The position numbers and the translations under genes were made by a program. This document shows, in pieces, positions 11,405 to 22,965 of a stretch of DNA of 64,000 nt. The notes beneath the pieces are model-generated. The model made no database searches. It had not been told where the DNA came from and saw nothing but the letters and a program-made list of their open reading frames with translations. Origin of the DNA: Spirometra erinaceieuropaei (taxonomy: Eukaryota; Platyhelminthes; Cestoda; Diphyllobothriidea; Diphyllobothriidae); assembly GCA_902702965.1 (NCBI GenBank), contig CACRXP010000111.1, forward strand, positions 442,075 through 506,074, written 5' to 3'. How positions within the stretch are numbered: the stretch's first letter is position 1; each line of letters begins with the position of its first letter.

Positions 11405-12025
11405 TAACTGTTAACTTGGTGTAGATCAGTTTGGACTATAGGCGTAGACCGGCAAAATTCGCCGTATGAATACTTGGGCCGATGTCCATTAGCCACAGCG
11501 GGATAGCCGCGTAATATTCATTAACCGCCGACAGGCAGCTATTAGTATATATCGGGTTGCAGGATACCATATGAACACCACAAGTACTAGATAAAAGCCC
11601 AGACACGTGATTTTCCGACAATCTGCCGCTGCATGGCACAGCTACGAGGAGTTCGGTTAATCAGTGGGTCTTCCAGCGTTCCCCATCTGCTTTCTGGTAG
11701 ATACTCCAGTTTTGAAATTGCTGGTTTTTTAACTTCCTCAGAAAGTAACTGCCAGCTTGAAGCTGTGGCTGATGGACATCGGCCCAAGTCTTCATACATC
11801 AAATTTCAGTCTACGCCAATAGACCTTAATTCAAACTAATCTACTTCAGGTTAGTAGTTAATTTCTGTAGAAATTAAAAAGCAACATTTTTAAATTGAAA
11901 TATGTACCAAAAACACACGGGAAATGGTGGGGGACTCGCTGATGAGCTGCGTCATGCAGCAGCAGAATATCAGCGAAACACATGTCCGGACTCTTAGATA
12001 GTACCTGTGCTGTAAGTATAGTATC
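11405..12025. repeat. Family C fold-back repeat (copy 2)
   Basis: Shows the full series of family C words: 'acttgggccgatgtccatt', 'gccgacaggcagct', 'agataaaagcccagacacg', 'tttctggtagatactccag', then the same words inverted ('ctgatggacatcggccca', 'gaaattaaaaagcaac', 'gcagaatatcagcgaaac'). The arms around 11413-11570 and 11755-11870 pair, and 11577-11720 pairs with 11900-12010. No coding function. Confidence 0.75.
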
Positions 12026-12861
12026 CTGCAACCCAAAGAGGCAGATATTGAGAATGTTCGTTTTTCTCGAAGTGATACACTACCAATGTGGCCTAAGATC
12101 CGAAAAATAAAAAAAATGTTACAGAGAAATGATGATAGTGGCCCTGTAGACCAAAAATATGTTCCCATAATGTGCAACACTTGCTAAAACAAAGCAGATT
12201 GACGGAAAAATAACATTTGAAAGAACTGCAAAGGCCTATTGGACAGCCCGCTCTATAAAAACAAAACAGAGATGCCGTGAGGCAGATGAGAAACGGGAAA
12301 AATCGCTGTTTCGGGCTTTGCAGACCCCAAATCAACCTCATACAATGTCAAGTATTGACCGGAGAACAAATAGCGGTTTGTACACACGTCAAATGGTGGC
12401 CCACAGCCGGGGCCCTGATTTTTTGTTTGGTCTAAAAGTGGTATGGCGGCGTTTTGCCTGTCACACGCATAAGGCGGAGGCTTTCCATCCGTTTCTTCGT
12501 CAGCCTGCAGGCCGGGTGTGTGCCACTCGGGTATAGGCTTGCAAAGGGCAAGATCGGTACCCACGTGATTGAAACAGCCGCCTGTTGGCCGTCTGCACCT
12601 CGTAAGACTCCTAGCGCCCGGGCTTGGCGATGCCGCGACGCCGATCGATATTTTGTCCTCCGCTGATTGGCCACGGCCGGATATGGCTCAGACGCACGCT
12701 CACACCTCACGCTGGCGGACAGGATTGCAACGGCTGGCTCATGGGGATAGTGGAAAAACTGCTATCGCCCGGCCACTGCGTCCATACCCGTCACCGTTGC
12801 CTTTGACCTTGTCCCCAAATCAAAACCGGATGGGGGCAGGGTTCGCGAACCACGGGTGATG
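12026..12861. other. Unassigned stretch with GC-rich segment
   Basis: The first part is AT-rich with nothing recognisable. Positions 12440-12860 are GC-rich with many overlapping frames on both strands, none of known type. About 12690-12790 matches, inverted, a segment at 17365-17475; both copies lie 5' of a SINE-A body, so this may be a SINE-A extension. Confidence 0.4.
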
Positions 12862-13352
12862 CCGCTCAAGCCAGCTCCACTCCAAACAAAGCACGTGCAA
12901 GCCAGGACTACGTCAAGTTCGCCGCACAGCGGCGCATGATATATAGGCAGAATGATATTACCGACAAAGACAAGGGAGACTGGAATGGCCATTTCTGGCT
13001 TATTAGCCGTCGTCAGCCAGCCATACCCAAGCCCGAAGTGTGGAGCACCCGAGCGCGCTGTGCGGCTGCTGGTTGGGCTCGAGAGAGAGTCCTTAAGGCA
13101 CAACGGAACGAGTGAGTTCCGTATGAACGATCGGTGAGCGCCCTCTAACACTGTATATTCCCGATCGAAAACCGACAAGGCAACGGGCTCGTGGCCCGGT
13201 GAGTAGAGGCGTTGACTTCTAAACCAACAGGTCGCGAGTTCGAGGCTCGGGTGCTCCACACTTCGAGTTTGGGTATGGCTGGCTGACGACGGCTAATAAG
13301 CCAGAAATGGCCATTCCAGTCTCCCTTGTCTTTGTCGGTAATATCATTCTGT
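12862..13352. repeat. SINE-A palindromic dimer (locus 1)
   Basis: Two SINE-A bodies face each other: 12950-13053 reads on the minus strand and 13245-13352 on the plus strand, nearly identical over about 100 bp. Between them lie block X (about 13055-13140: 'ggctcgagagagagtcc', 'aacggaacgagtgag') and a tRNA-like head on the plus strand (13184-13258). The head has an A-box-like stretch around 'gtggcccggtgagtag' and a B-box-like 'gcgagttcgaggctc'. The same order, body-tRNA-X joined to an inverted tRNA 3' half plus body, recurs at 22.4-22.96 and 35.85-36.33 kb. Long frames here are artefacts of the palindrome. Confidence 0.85.
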
Positions 13353-13354
13353 TT

Positions 13355-13930
13355 CTCTTTATCTCCAAAACCTAGGAGGGGAGAGTTAGTGAAGCATACG
13401 CGTAAATTCGCCGCGGGGAATGCCCTCGTGATAGCTGTGCTTAAGCGCCGTCTGACTAGGTCGCTTTCTGCGTCTCCTGCAAAAGGCAATCTTGTGAATA
13501 CCTCTTTCTTTTCCTCTCTCTTCCCCAATATTTCGGAAGATAAATCTATGTGGGTATCCGTTCTCCCGAAGTGTGTTCCTCAGCTGTTGGAGCTCTTCTT
13601 CAATAGCTTCAGGTGAGCAGATGCATATTACTCTATCCGTCAATCCCCGGACTAAATTTCGTTTGACGTTTAGGGGAATAAAACTGTGGAAAGTAAAGTA
13701 CTGTCCCGTCCAGGTTTTCGTTCGGAACATCCTGTGCTGGATAGATCCATCCCCTTGCATGTACAGAAGGACATCGTGAAAGGCAATTTCGTTATCTGCC
13801 TCGGCCTCTGCGGTGAACTTTAGCGAGAGGTGCGCACTGTTGAACTTTTGGACAGCAGTTCGTTCCATATTGAACGACCAGCAAAAAGAGATTCGCAAAA
13901 ACTGACAAGTGCTGTTCCTGCGAAACTAAC
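13355..13930 (-). pseudogene. PLE-2 fragment: RT thumb and linker
   Basis: Minus-strand PLE remnant lying just past motif C. Recognisable words in order: 'LKFTAEAEADNEIAFHDVLL', 'FRTKTWTGQYFTFHSFIP', 'EEELQQLRNTLRENGYPHRF', then after a frameshift near 13500 'RLPFAGDAESDLVRRRL' and 'ITRAFPAANLRVCFTNSPLL'. These match the corresponding parts of PLE-1 closely. The expected GIY-YIG domain is missing because the SINE-A palindrome abuts at about 13352. The 5' end is truncated, as is common for target-primed retroelements. Confidence 0.88.
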
Positions 13931-13989
13931 ATTACAGAAGAAGACTAGTTGGGCACCAGAACAGACTGTTTATTATTCTGAACTTTCGA

Positions 13990-14345
13990 ACTCATGCAGG
14001 AGTTAGAGATAGTAGTAAAAACTGAGCGAGCGACAATCATAGGCTGCGCTAACCAATCAGCGGTCAATGGTGCAGGACTGGAGGTGACGACGCAGGGCTC
14101 TATACTCCGGCGCCAGATCGATAAATCGATTGCCTGAGTTCTCATCCGAGGCCCAGGCCTCAATAAACTCTCGGCCTGTTTTGTTTCTGACGTGGGCGAT
14201 TATCTTGGCTGCTACGAAATCAAACTCATGACCCATTTCGTAGATTGAGCGGCCACTTGTGATAATGCGTCCCCTCGTCGCACAGCCACCTTCTGTTCGT
14301 GCAAGCGTGATCGGAGTTTTGACAGGCCAGTGTGCTGAGAGTGCT
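13990..14345 (-). pseudogene. PLE-3 fragment: GIY-YIG nuclease domain
   Basis: The minus strand encodes 'LSKLRSRLHEQKVAVRRGD' and, after a frameshift near 14220, 'AAKIIAHVRNKTGREFIEAW', 'NSGNRFIDLAPEYRALRRH'. It is clearly homologous to the GIY-YIG remnant at 36576-37016. Arginine in the RLHE segment and glutamate in the EFIEAW segment occupy positions expected for GIY-YIG catalysis. It lies upstream of PLE-2 on the same strand, so the two are head-to-tail pieces of different copies. Confidence 0.8.
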
Positions 14346-14444
14346 CAAGTTACTCTCTCCTACAAACTGTAACATTAAGCAACAAAATTGCACCACGGTA
14401 CAGGGCAGCACCAATGACCGCCAACTGGCGCGGCAAACAGACAC

Positions 14445-15181
14445 ACTTATGACATTTGAGAAGAAGAAGAAATGGGCCGTCGGAACAGTTTCAACACAAT
14501 GCTGAAGCCTAGCAAATTGAAATTAGTTTTTCTTCCACCTAGCAAAAACCTTCATTTCGACTTTGCGACTGGATCAAGTAGATTTTGAAAATCGGTTGGT
14601 GAGTATACATGTGCTGTCGATAAACCCTCGCCAGACTAGTGCGTTTTTAAGAAAACGGGGTACAAGTAAAACATGTGAGTGGTAAGAAAGGTCGATTACA
14701 GTTCATCCTTTCATGCAGGTGCGACGTAGAAAAGCGAGCGGCGAGAAAGTGAAGAACAGGGAGTTAGGAGGTACTGAGAGTAGGGGGGGACGCGGGAGCA
14801 GGGACGCGGAGGCATTCATGCAGTTAGCTGACCTTTGGCCATGGTAGGTGTGGAGCTTGCACAAGGTTCTCGTGTGTGCATAGGACTGGCTTTCCTAAAG
14901 CTGATGGAAGTTGCCTCTGCTGTTGCGAACAGACGCTGACTCGGTGGCTTGGGACAGTCCGTTCAGATACTGAAAGTCATTTGGAAGACTTCGTTGGGAC
15001 ACACGATGCCCGGTATCAACACTGTACGCGCAAATTGTGCTGCCTATGCTCTTAATTTCGCATTTTCACTGCGGTTGCGGAAAGTGTTCCCCTATCCTTT
15101 AGGGTAGGCGTCTACTCGCACGATCAATATAGCCTGCTCCACAGGAATGAGGAAAGAAGAAGGTGCACATTACGGTGGTCT
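14445..15181. other. Unassigned stretch
   Basis: No gene or repeat match seen. Positions 14700-14820 are purine-rich (g and a) and may be simple-sequence derived. Confidence 0.4.
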
Positions 15182-15640
15182 GAGCTGACAAACTATCCTT
15201 TCCTTATCAAGGTAAAACAGGATTATTTAAAGCAGGCATGGACAGCAGAATTTATTGGAACCATTAAATTTTGCAACGGCTTCTCAACTGCAGCCTGTCG
15301 TTGCATAACACAAATAACAAGTGAGAAAGGTACAGGGGTCTAAACTTCGACGGAGAAAATCTATATAAAACAGCAATGTCATCGTATACTGCGCGTAGAC
15401 TAATCAATAAAATGGTAACTTCAAAACGCAACATAGGAAGGAAAATGGGGAAGTAAACATGCCGAGAGATTTCCTCTGTCGAAGTTTAAACCTCTGTACC
15501 TTTCACATTTGTCATTTGTGTTATGCAACGACAGGCTGCAGTTGAGAAGCCCTCGCGAAGTTTACTGGTACCAATAAATTCTGCTGTCAATGCCTGCTTT
15601 AAATTCCTTCCGGGGAAATATTGCTTTAAGTTTCTAAAAC
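15182..15640. pseudogene. PLE N-terminal segments in head-to-head palindrome
   Basis: A PLE N-terminal block runs on the plus strand (about 15182-15455: 'TAEFIGTIKFCNGFSTAACR', 'CITQITSEKGTGV') and again on the minus strand (about 15640-15475) with nearly the same sequence. The arms are about 165 bp and the loop about 120 bp, which carries the further 3' part of the plus-strand copy. Stops and frame changes are present. The frame at 15523-15930 is antisense to the second arm and is not a gene. Confidence 0.7.
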
Positions 15641-17364
15641 AGGGTTATTCGAAAATAACACTCGGACTCTTGCTGTTGTTGGTGGTGTTCGTGAAACAGC
15701 CTGGTCAAGACGTCCTCCCAGGAGTTCACTCACTGTCTCTTATTCGTCACTCCTCCCCAATCACACACCACAGTCGAACGAAAGAATGTACTCTAACCCC
15801 TCTCTCTTATCACTCACATGTTTTACTCATACCTCGTTTCCGACGAGAGTCTTTCAAAGGAACACGTATGCTTCCCAACAGGACTTCCGAAGACTTTCAT
15901 GGGAATTCCTACAACTGTAGAATCAAGTAAATAAGCTTTCTCGTAGGTCTTATAGGGTACCTCTGATGAGTGCACAAAGTCCCCGATAAAGACTAGAAGT
16001 ACGGGACGACCATTTCTCGCCTACTAAACATCAGCAGAAAAGGAAGGCGTCAATTCCAGAACAGGCACCTGAATCCTGGGATGACACACATTAGGAAATG
16101 ATTGCAATTTGCTATGTGACTGTCTGTGTGTAGCATAGACTTGGAACTCGTTTTCCTCCAACAATGAGGATAAATCGGCGTACACCGTCCCTGTGTGGCC
16201 ATTACAAGTTTACAGGAGGTAAAATTATCTTATGACGATATTTTACATTATGCTTCGAAAGTGGAGGCATGCGATCTTAAAACTAATGAGTATCAGCCTT
16301 TAGGTTGTAGATAAGTCAAGAGGTTCCGTAAATACTTCTCCTTGAATTGTCGTGATAGTGACTACGTAAAGCCAACCGCATGACAACTAGACACCCACAG
16401 GCCAGAAAAGTACTCCAAAGGCATTCCACGAAACCACGAGGCCTTCGGCAGACGTGAGGTTTAGTTGAACATCTGAGCTTATGCATGAGTTGGAGCAACT
16501 CATGGTGCGTGACTGCAGAAATATAAATTGGGCTACCTCGAACGACGTGAGTCTTAGTTACTTGTTGAATACTTTCAAACGTGGTTCCGAGTAGAAAGAG
16601 GGAAGACTGGACGCCAGTAGGGGGACATCGGAGTGTCACCCGGGTAGGTGTCGTAGCGCCTTGGGCGATAATATGTCTGAGTCAACCTTACGCTTGATTT
16701 GCCGGTATAGACAATTCTGATTGGACGTGGGCCAATCTCGTGCGCAAGAGGCGCAGTGCTGCAATTAGGCGTCCGGAGTAGGCTCGCTGCAACATTGATG
16801 AACTCACAGAAGGCGGATGAGTAGACGCACCTTATCCAGTAAAGCTCCAAAGAGCAACCACCAACAGTTTAAAAAATCTGTCTGCAGGCCACCCTAAGAG
16901 GCGACCTTGCGAGTTCATCCTGTTGTTGACCTTTACCTGCCGCAGGTACCGACGTATCCGCCCGATGGTACTGCCTGTCTGGAAGGCACAGGGAAAGTTT
17001 GCATATTCAAGTGTTTGAAGTCCACAAAGAGACCGTTTCCGCTGTCCAACCACGGCTGCATGTGATAACAAAGACAGAACTTAACCCCAGTTCGGCCTTT
17101 AATTACTCGATATATAACGATCGGGATAAATCTGCAGGTACTTGTCGGCGTGTGAAAACTTTGGATGGAACAATCAGCATCCACCTTTGTAACTAAAAGG
17201 TTCAACTCGTTCCTTTTTCCACTCTCTCTCTCTCTTAGCTGAGGTATTTTGTCGCAAAAGCGGCATACAGCAAACCGAAGGGAGCAACGCGATGTTTACG
17301 CATGATTATGTTGAATTGCGATGGTAGACAAAGTGGAGTTTTCAAAATCAGGAGTCGATGAGGT
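15641..17364. other. Unassigned stretch
   Basis: No gene or dispersed repeat recognised. A small perfect hairpin, atgagttg-gag-caactcat, lies near 16488. A ct-rich microsatellite-like run (tctctctctc) lies near 17222. The short frames at 16316-17205 have no known counterpart. Confidence 0.4.
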
Positions 17365-17640
17365 GCAGAATCAATAGGAATAGTGCAAGCAGTCCGGACG
17401 GCAGCGACAGCAATTGACCAACGAGGCTGACGGCCAACCGTTGATGCTGCTTTCGCCAGCGCGGGGCGTGAGCATGCGCTGGAGCTTTGTCGTGGTCAAA
17501 CAGTGGAGACTAGAGCACTGATTGACCTCATGACATCGCCGAGCTGGGTATGGGTATGGATGGCTGACGACTGCTAATAAACCAGAAATGGCCCTTCCGG
17601 TCTTCCTTGCCCTTGCCGGTAATGCCATTCCGCCCAGTAA
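17365..17640 (+). repeat. SINE-A copy, diverged
   Basis: The body words 'gggtatggatggctgacga' and 'aaaccagaaatggcc' are present near 17545-17635, with a more diverged segment (17365-17475) that pairs with 12690-12790. The copy ends just before MITE-B copy 1. Confidence 0.7.
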
Positions 17641-17693
17641 AGAACTGTATCAATTTCCGTCTGGTAGCGTTAGTTATCACCTACGTAAATATA

Positions 17694-19203
17694 CAGTAGG
17701 TGGGCTAACTCATGAAATGTCGACCGAAATTCCGATATGCGTTTTCGTATCGGAAAGATTAATTGTGTAAGGTTGTAAGACTGATCATCATGCAGCATAA
17801 TTCTATAATAATTCAGCTACCTCAGTATGCCGGTTTTCGGAAGAACTTCTTTCCAGCTGCATGCGAAAACCATACTCGGTAAAAAAGGACTACTTATGTA
17901 GCATGCATTTTTCTCGTTAATTACCCATTCCCCTTAAAGATTCAATTATACTGCATGGAAAACATACATAAAAATATTCATTCTTTTACTCGTTCCGAAT
18001 ATGATTACGTCTTCTTTTAATTTTATCCTCGGCTGGAGAGTTTAATCCGGTTTTCAAAATCTGTTCTAATTCCTAAATAATTTTAAACCCCGACCTGCCG
18101 TTACCCTTGCATTTAGGGTTTCCAAACTACAAGCCATATATTTTCCGCGAACGGAAAATGATGCATTTCTCTACGATATTAAGAGAAGACCACATGGGAT
18201 TCATAAATGTTGGCAGTGGATTTGAGCCATATTGCCAACTTTACGAGCCAAATTGGTAAGTGCAGAGACATGACTTTTGTCGCTGTTTAGTTTCCTCAGA
18301 AATTATCTACGAAATTGGAGTAGATCAGATTATTCAAGGTCTACAGGCTCAAACCGAGAAATTTGTACATGAATATTTGGGCCAAAGTCCATCAGCCACA
18401 ACGGATAACCGCGTAATATTCATTAACTGCCGACAGGCAGCTAGTAGTATGCTTTAGGGTAAGGTGATACCATACTAACGCGGTTACGCGCTGTGGCTGA
18501 TGGACTTTGGCCCAAATATTCATGTATAAAATTCTCGGTCTGAGCCTATAGACCTTGAATAAACTGAACTACTCCAACTTCGGAGATCATTTCTGAGGAA
18601 ATTAAAAAGCGACAATTTCTAAATTGGAGTATCTACCAGAAAACACACGGGAAACGCTGGGGACCCACTGCCGGACCGAATCCCTTGCAGCTGCGCCATG
18701 CCGCGGCAAAACATCGGCGAAACACGCGTGTATGGGCTTTTGGCTAATACCTGTGTTGTTAGTATGGTATCACCTTACCCTAAAACATGACGTTTTATGA
18801 ACGGCCATTGCACGGCATTAAAAATCCGTAATTAGAAACTTTGAAAAACGAATTATACCCTTCCCTCGAGCATAAACTTGGAAGAAGACGTAATTTTCTA
18901 TCGAAAGAGTAAGAGAATGAATATTTATATGCATGTTTTCCATGAAATATAAGTGAATACTTAAGGGCATTGCAAATCAATGAGAGAAATGCATGCCACT
19001 TAAGTAGTCATTTTTTGCAAAGTTTAGTGTTTGCGTGCAGCCGGGAAAAAGTTCGTATGAAGGCCGGCATCGTGAGGTGGCTGAATTATTATAGAATTAA
19101 GCTATATAATGATTAATTTTACAGCCCTACTTGATTAATCTTTTCGAAACGAAAAGGCATTTCGGAATTTCGGTTGACATTTCATGAGTTAGGCCATGTA
19201 CAG
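17694..19203 (+). mobile_element. MITE-B copy 1, interrupted by family C
   Basis: Left end TA then CAGTAGGTGGGCTAACTCATG; right end the complement of this (catgagttaggcc...) followed by TA. Without the family C insert (18275-18784 plus a 7-bp duplication) it is about 990 bp, matching the uninterrupted copy at 49813-50803. Long inverted arms run inwards several hundred bases. The interior shares words with MITE-A (agaagacgtgatt-like, atgcatgct, aagtagtcattttttgc), so A and B are related subfamilies. No transposase frame. Confidence 0.85.
18275..18784. repeat. Family C fold-back repeat inserted in MITE-B (copy 3)
   Basis: Comparison with the empty site in the MITE-B copy at 49.8 kb (single acatgac at 50382-50388) defines the ends: acatgac occurs at both 18268-18274 and 18785-18791, a 7-bp target duplication. 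Arms at about 18275-18440 and 18480-18620 pair. The outer right end reads 'tggtatcaccttaccctaaa', and the same word occurs inverted in the loop at 18449-18475. The duplication shows this is a mobile repeat and not a random palindrome. The termini are not simple inverted repeats, so its class is unclear. Confidence 0.8.
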
Positions 19204-19205
19204 TA

Positions 19206-20397
19206 TGTTCCAGCTACACGGCATAAAAGTTGTTTACTTTATCCACTGGGGTAGTGAAGGTGCTTTGTAATGTTTTTCGAATCCTCCAGACTAGTCGGAG
19301 AACGGAACTTATGCAATACAACAGTGATGCAACCCCATCTAACAGGCTTACCAGTAGGTCACGCCTGCTCTGCCGACGACTTGCGCGCATAAAAGTCCAG
19401 GCCGAAACCGCCACAAAGAGGCTGTTCTGTGAATCGTGACCTTAAACGGAATGAAAGAGCCATTGTCAAGGTCGAACAGACCTTTCGAAACCGCTTATTT
19501 TGATTGGTTTTGCTTCCTTTCCTGTACAGCTAACATTTGCCTGCTTATTCAGCTCTCTTGGGGCATTTTAGGTTTCATGGTTTTCTCATCTCTGACCAGA
19601 CATCCTCAAGGGCTGTTTACAACAAATCACTCCACACTTACCAGAAGAAGTGAAACGACCTGATACTTAACGATCAAAAGACAAGTTTTAGTCACGTGGT
19701 GACTTCCCAGTTTACGCCTTTATTTGTCTTATTACTATGATTTGCTTAACTCCTAGGCTTCATTTGTTGCGATCTATGAAGTCATTGAGCCTCTTTTGAT
19801 ACGTTTGGCGGCACCACAGCTGAAGGGGCCAGTCCGAGCAGGGAACACAGCGTTCTGATGATGGTAAACTAGCCGGAATCCAATCCCACTCTTTCTCGTG
19901 CACCAGCGTAGGCGGCGACCTTGGGGCAGCCTCGATACTCAAAAGCACGCGAATAAGGCGTGAAGAATGTGGGCGTAGCCTACGTGTCCCCGAAGTCACC
20001 TAAGTTGGAATTCTACAATCTCATAGCCCGCAGTCGGTGATTCATTTCACTTGCTCGCAGAAGCTAGTTTGACACATCTGCTGATGGAATCACGTCCGGA
20101 CTTCGACAGGGTATAGACGAGCAGAGGCAACGTGCAACTCCCAGCAGATAAATAGGGATGGGACGGTATTCCAACCGAACAGTCCAGTCAGTGACCCGAA
20201 GGAGTGGTCACATATCCTCTTCTGTCGCTTCCTGGCACTGCAGACACACGAACGGAAGGTGGTAAAAAATGGACACTGGTCTGCAATTTCGGCAGTCCAA
20301 CGAGAGGTCTCACTGCCTCCTGTCGCTGGCCGCAGTCCAAGAGGAAATCATCGGCGTTGTATCAGAGGAGATAATTTGACGGCCCGGAAGGGATGCC
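19206..20397. other. Unassigned stretch
   Basis: No recognised gene or repeat. Frames at 19214-19663 and 19760-19999 have no known relatives. Confidence 0.4.
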
Positions 20398-21186
20398 GGT
20401 AAGATGTGGTTATGTAGCCGCACCTGATGGACAAAATACGGTTGCCCTAATTAATTATTTTGAGTTGGTATGATTACGTTGTTATGGTGTTGCTGTGCGT
20501 TGCGATGCGTGTTCTGATGGAGGCCTTGTTACTTTGGTGCCGTGTCTACGTTTTTTGGTCCAATGCCGGTGGTCCTTCTTGACTTTCGGGCTGTCGTCTC
20601 CTTCCAACTTTCGTGTTGGATGCTTCAGTATTAGGGCATAAGGTTAGGGTTAGGATTAAGTTTTGAGGGTTAGGAGTTAGGGATTAGGATTTGGGTTAGG
20701 GCATAAAATTCGGGTTAGGGGTTATGGTTAGTGCAGTGTATCCGGCTCGGGCCGTCAGAACATCATGCCACAAACGCGTGACAAGCGAACGATCAAGGTC
20801 ATGACCCCCTGTTCACACCTTCTTTGTGCTGATTGGCCACCCATTAGCCTACGACAGTCCCCTTGCCAAATACCCGGCCGTTCTCACAAGCCTCCTCACT
20901 TGTGTTGCCTATCGTACTCAGTACACGTCCCTATTTCCAATTACCCTTCTGTTTTGCATACATAACAGTTAGGAGTTAGGTCTAGGAGTTAGGGCAGCTA
21001 TTTCTTAGCCACTCAATGTACAACCGCGCATCCCCAATAGCTTTTCTTTTGCATACAATTGCTTAACGTCGTCGCTTGTGCATTCCCCTGCCCTGCCTAG
21101 TAAAACCCCTATTGCCACCTGTCCCGTATCACAGTTGGCTGGGGTTTGTTTACCTCAGGTGCGAATGCATAACCACATCTGAGCGG
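20398..21186 (-). mobile_element. Family E element (copy 3, long form)
   Basis: Terminal inverted repeats 'agatgtggttatgtagcc' and 'ataaccacatct' bracket 789 bp. Read on the minus strand it has the standard order of words, two telomere-like tracts (20630-20725 as TTAGGG-type, 20970-20995), and an extra segment (20440-20630) shared with the 49.3 kb copy. The flanks gggatgcc and gggaggcc suggest an 8-bp target duplication with one mismatch, consistent with a hAT-like origin. Confidence 0.75.
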
Positions 21187-22199
21187 GAGGCCGTAAAGAC
21201 GTGAGTGGAACCCGCGTTCAGTTAATAGGTGGAGTTTTCTCCCGTCCACTGTTGCTTCCGTCACCGGAAACAAGGGGCCCAACAGAAACCGTGGTCTGCT
21301 CCGCCATGCGAGGGCAGACACAAACAAACTCTCTGTGTGTCTGAAGCCGCTCCTGCTACTGTACAGGTAGATCGAAGCTCGATTCATTGTTATTGTTAGT
21401 AGAATACGCTCAAAGGAACGTACCGTTACGTTGCTTCTGAAAACAGAACGCCTTTGAGTCTGTTTTTCACGGACCGTCAATTCCGTGATTGTTTAGCGAC
21501 CACAGGCTACTGCTGCCCGCCACTTGTGCTTTTTTAGATTTCAGTAGAAAAAACGGATTTAATTTTGAGAAAATTGGTCAAGCAGCGTTATTTGACCCGA
21601 TGAACTCGTTCGGGAGACAGTTACCACGATTAAGCGCGACAGCGAAAGACGCGGTGCTTATGGAAAATGCAGCCTAACCAGTGACCGGTGGAGAAAGTCT
21701 GTGGATATTCGTAGGCGGACATCGTTAAGTCATCTCAGAGCCTCGTTGTGTACAGAAGCCAAAGTTGCGCTGTCAACAATAAGTGGTCTCTGGCGAAAAC
21801 GGTGCAAGGGAGTTTGAATCTGTGGTGTCGGTTCTTCTCATACCTACACCGAAACTAGCTCGAGTCATGGGTGTGTTGCATCATTTTAGGTCTTATGTGT
21901 TTTGAAGTGGGGCATGAACGACTGCGGCTGTCTGGACGCACGTGTGTCCGAGCCGTTCTGCTGATTGGCTGCTAGCCAGTGCGCCGCGTTACAGTGACCC
22001 TGGGGTGTTTGAGCACCGAAGCAAATAAAGTGGACGAATCAATGATGGTGGTCGACCACACCTCATAGGGTGTATAGTTGGGTCACTAATCCTTCAGTCA
22101 ATGCGACTTCTGTGATTGAAAGTTAATTTAAAACGGGCACAAGCCGGATTGCCGCAGGACTGGAAATAAACAGTCGGCTTTATGATGCAACAAAACCTT
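21187..22199. other. Unassigned stretch
   Basis: No recognised gene or repeat. A ctgattggctg word near 21960 resembles the CCAAT-type patches elsewhere. Confidence 0.4.
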
Positions 22200-22425
22200 C
22201 GTCTGCCGAGTTGGTGTGCATGTGCTTAATTCATAGGCAAGTCGAAAGGTCTGAAGACGTGTGCTATGCCAGTATCAACAATCCATGCCTCTCGCAGCCT
22301 GATATGTGCTGGCAGTTGCTTGACACCTGGTCCCCTGCTGGTAAATGCACTTGCGCTCCCGCTGGGTATATAGGTGGTGGGCTTGGTTGCCCAGAAATCA
22401 TCCCTGTCCTTCTAACCCCTGTTGG
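22200..22425 (+). repeat. SINE-B segment
   Basis: Matches the 58.4 kb copy in order: 'cacctggtcccctgctgg', 'tgcgctcccgctgggtata', 'ggtggtgggcttggttgcc', 'tgttggggtt'. It passes directly into a SINE-A palindrome. Confidence 0.7.
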
Positions 22426-22965
22426 GGTTCTCTCGAGCCCAACCAGCAGCCGCACAGCGGTGCATCATGAAGGCAGAATGTTGTTATCGACAAGGACAAG
22501 GGAGACTGGGATGGCCATTTCTGGCTTATTGGCCGTCGTCAGCCGGTCATACCCAACCTCTACCACCGCATATTTCCGATCGCATATTACCTACAAACAC
22601 AAGGGAGACTGGGATGACCATTTCTGGCTTATTGGCTGTCATCAGGCAGTCATACCCAACCCCGAAGTGCCGACTTGTTTTTTAGAAGTCCAACGCCTCT
22701 AACCACTGAGTCACGGGCCCGTTGTCCTGTCGGTTTTGATCGCGAATGTGCAATGGTAGAGGGGCGCTCACCGATCGTGCTTACGAAACTCACTCGTCTC
22801 ATTGTGACTTACGGGTTCTCTGCCGAGTCCAACCAGTTGCGGGATCGAGTTTCAGGTGTTTCACACTTCGAGGTTGGGTATGACTGACTGGCGACGGCTT
22901 ATAAACCAGAAATGGCCACTCCAGTCTCCCTTGTCTTTGTCGGTAATGCCATTCTACAAGTATTT
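22426..22965. repeat. SINE-A palindromic dimer (locus 2)
   Basis: Two minus-strand body copies in tandem (22478-22560 and 22587-22665), a minus-strand tRNA-like head (about 22680-22735, with 'ccactgagtcacgggccc'), block X on the minus strand (about 22765-22845), then a plus-strand tRNA 3' half and body (22846-22960). The junction between X and the inverted half is organised as at 13 and 36 kb. The frames at 22211-22702 and 22422-22685 read through repeats. Confidence 0.8.

Noticed and set aside
12762..13259. 165-codon minus-strand frame
   Set aside because: It is the antisense of the SINE-A palindrome (tRNA-like head and X).
22478..22665. Two equal-direction repeats considered as a CRISPR-like array
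   Set aside because: Only two units, both SINE-A bodies in a eukaryotic context, with no regular spacers.
22211..22702. 163-codon plus-strand frame
   Set aside because: It reads through SINE-B and two SINE-A bodies; matching frames appear wherever the repeats occur.
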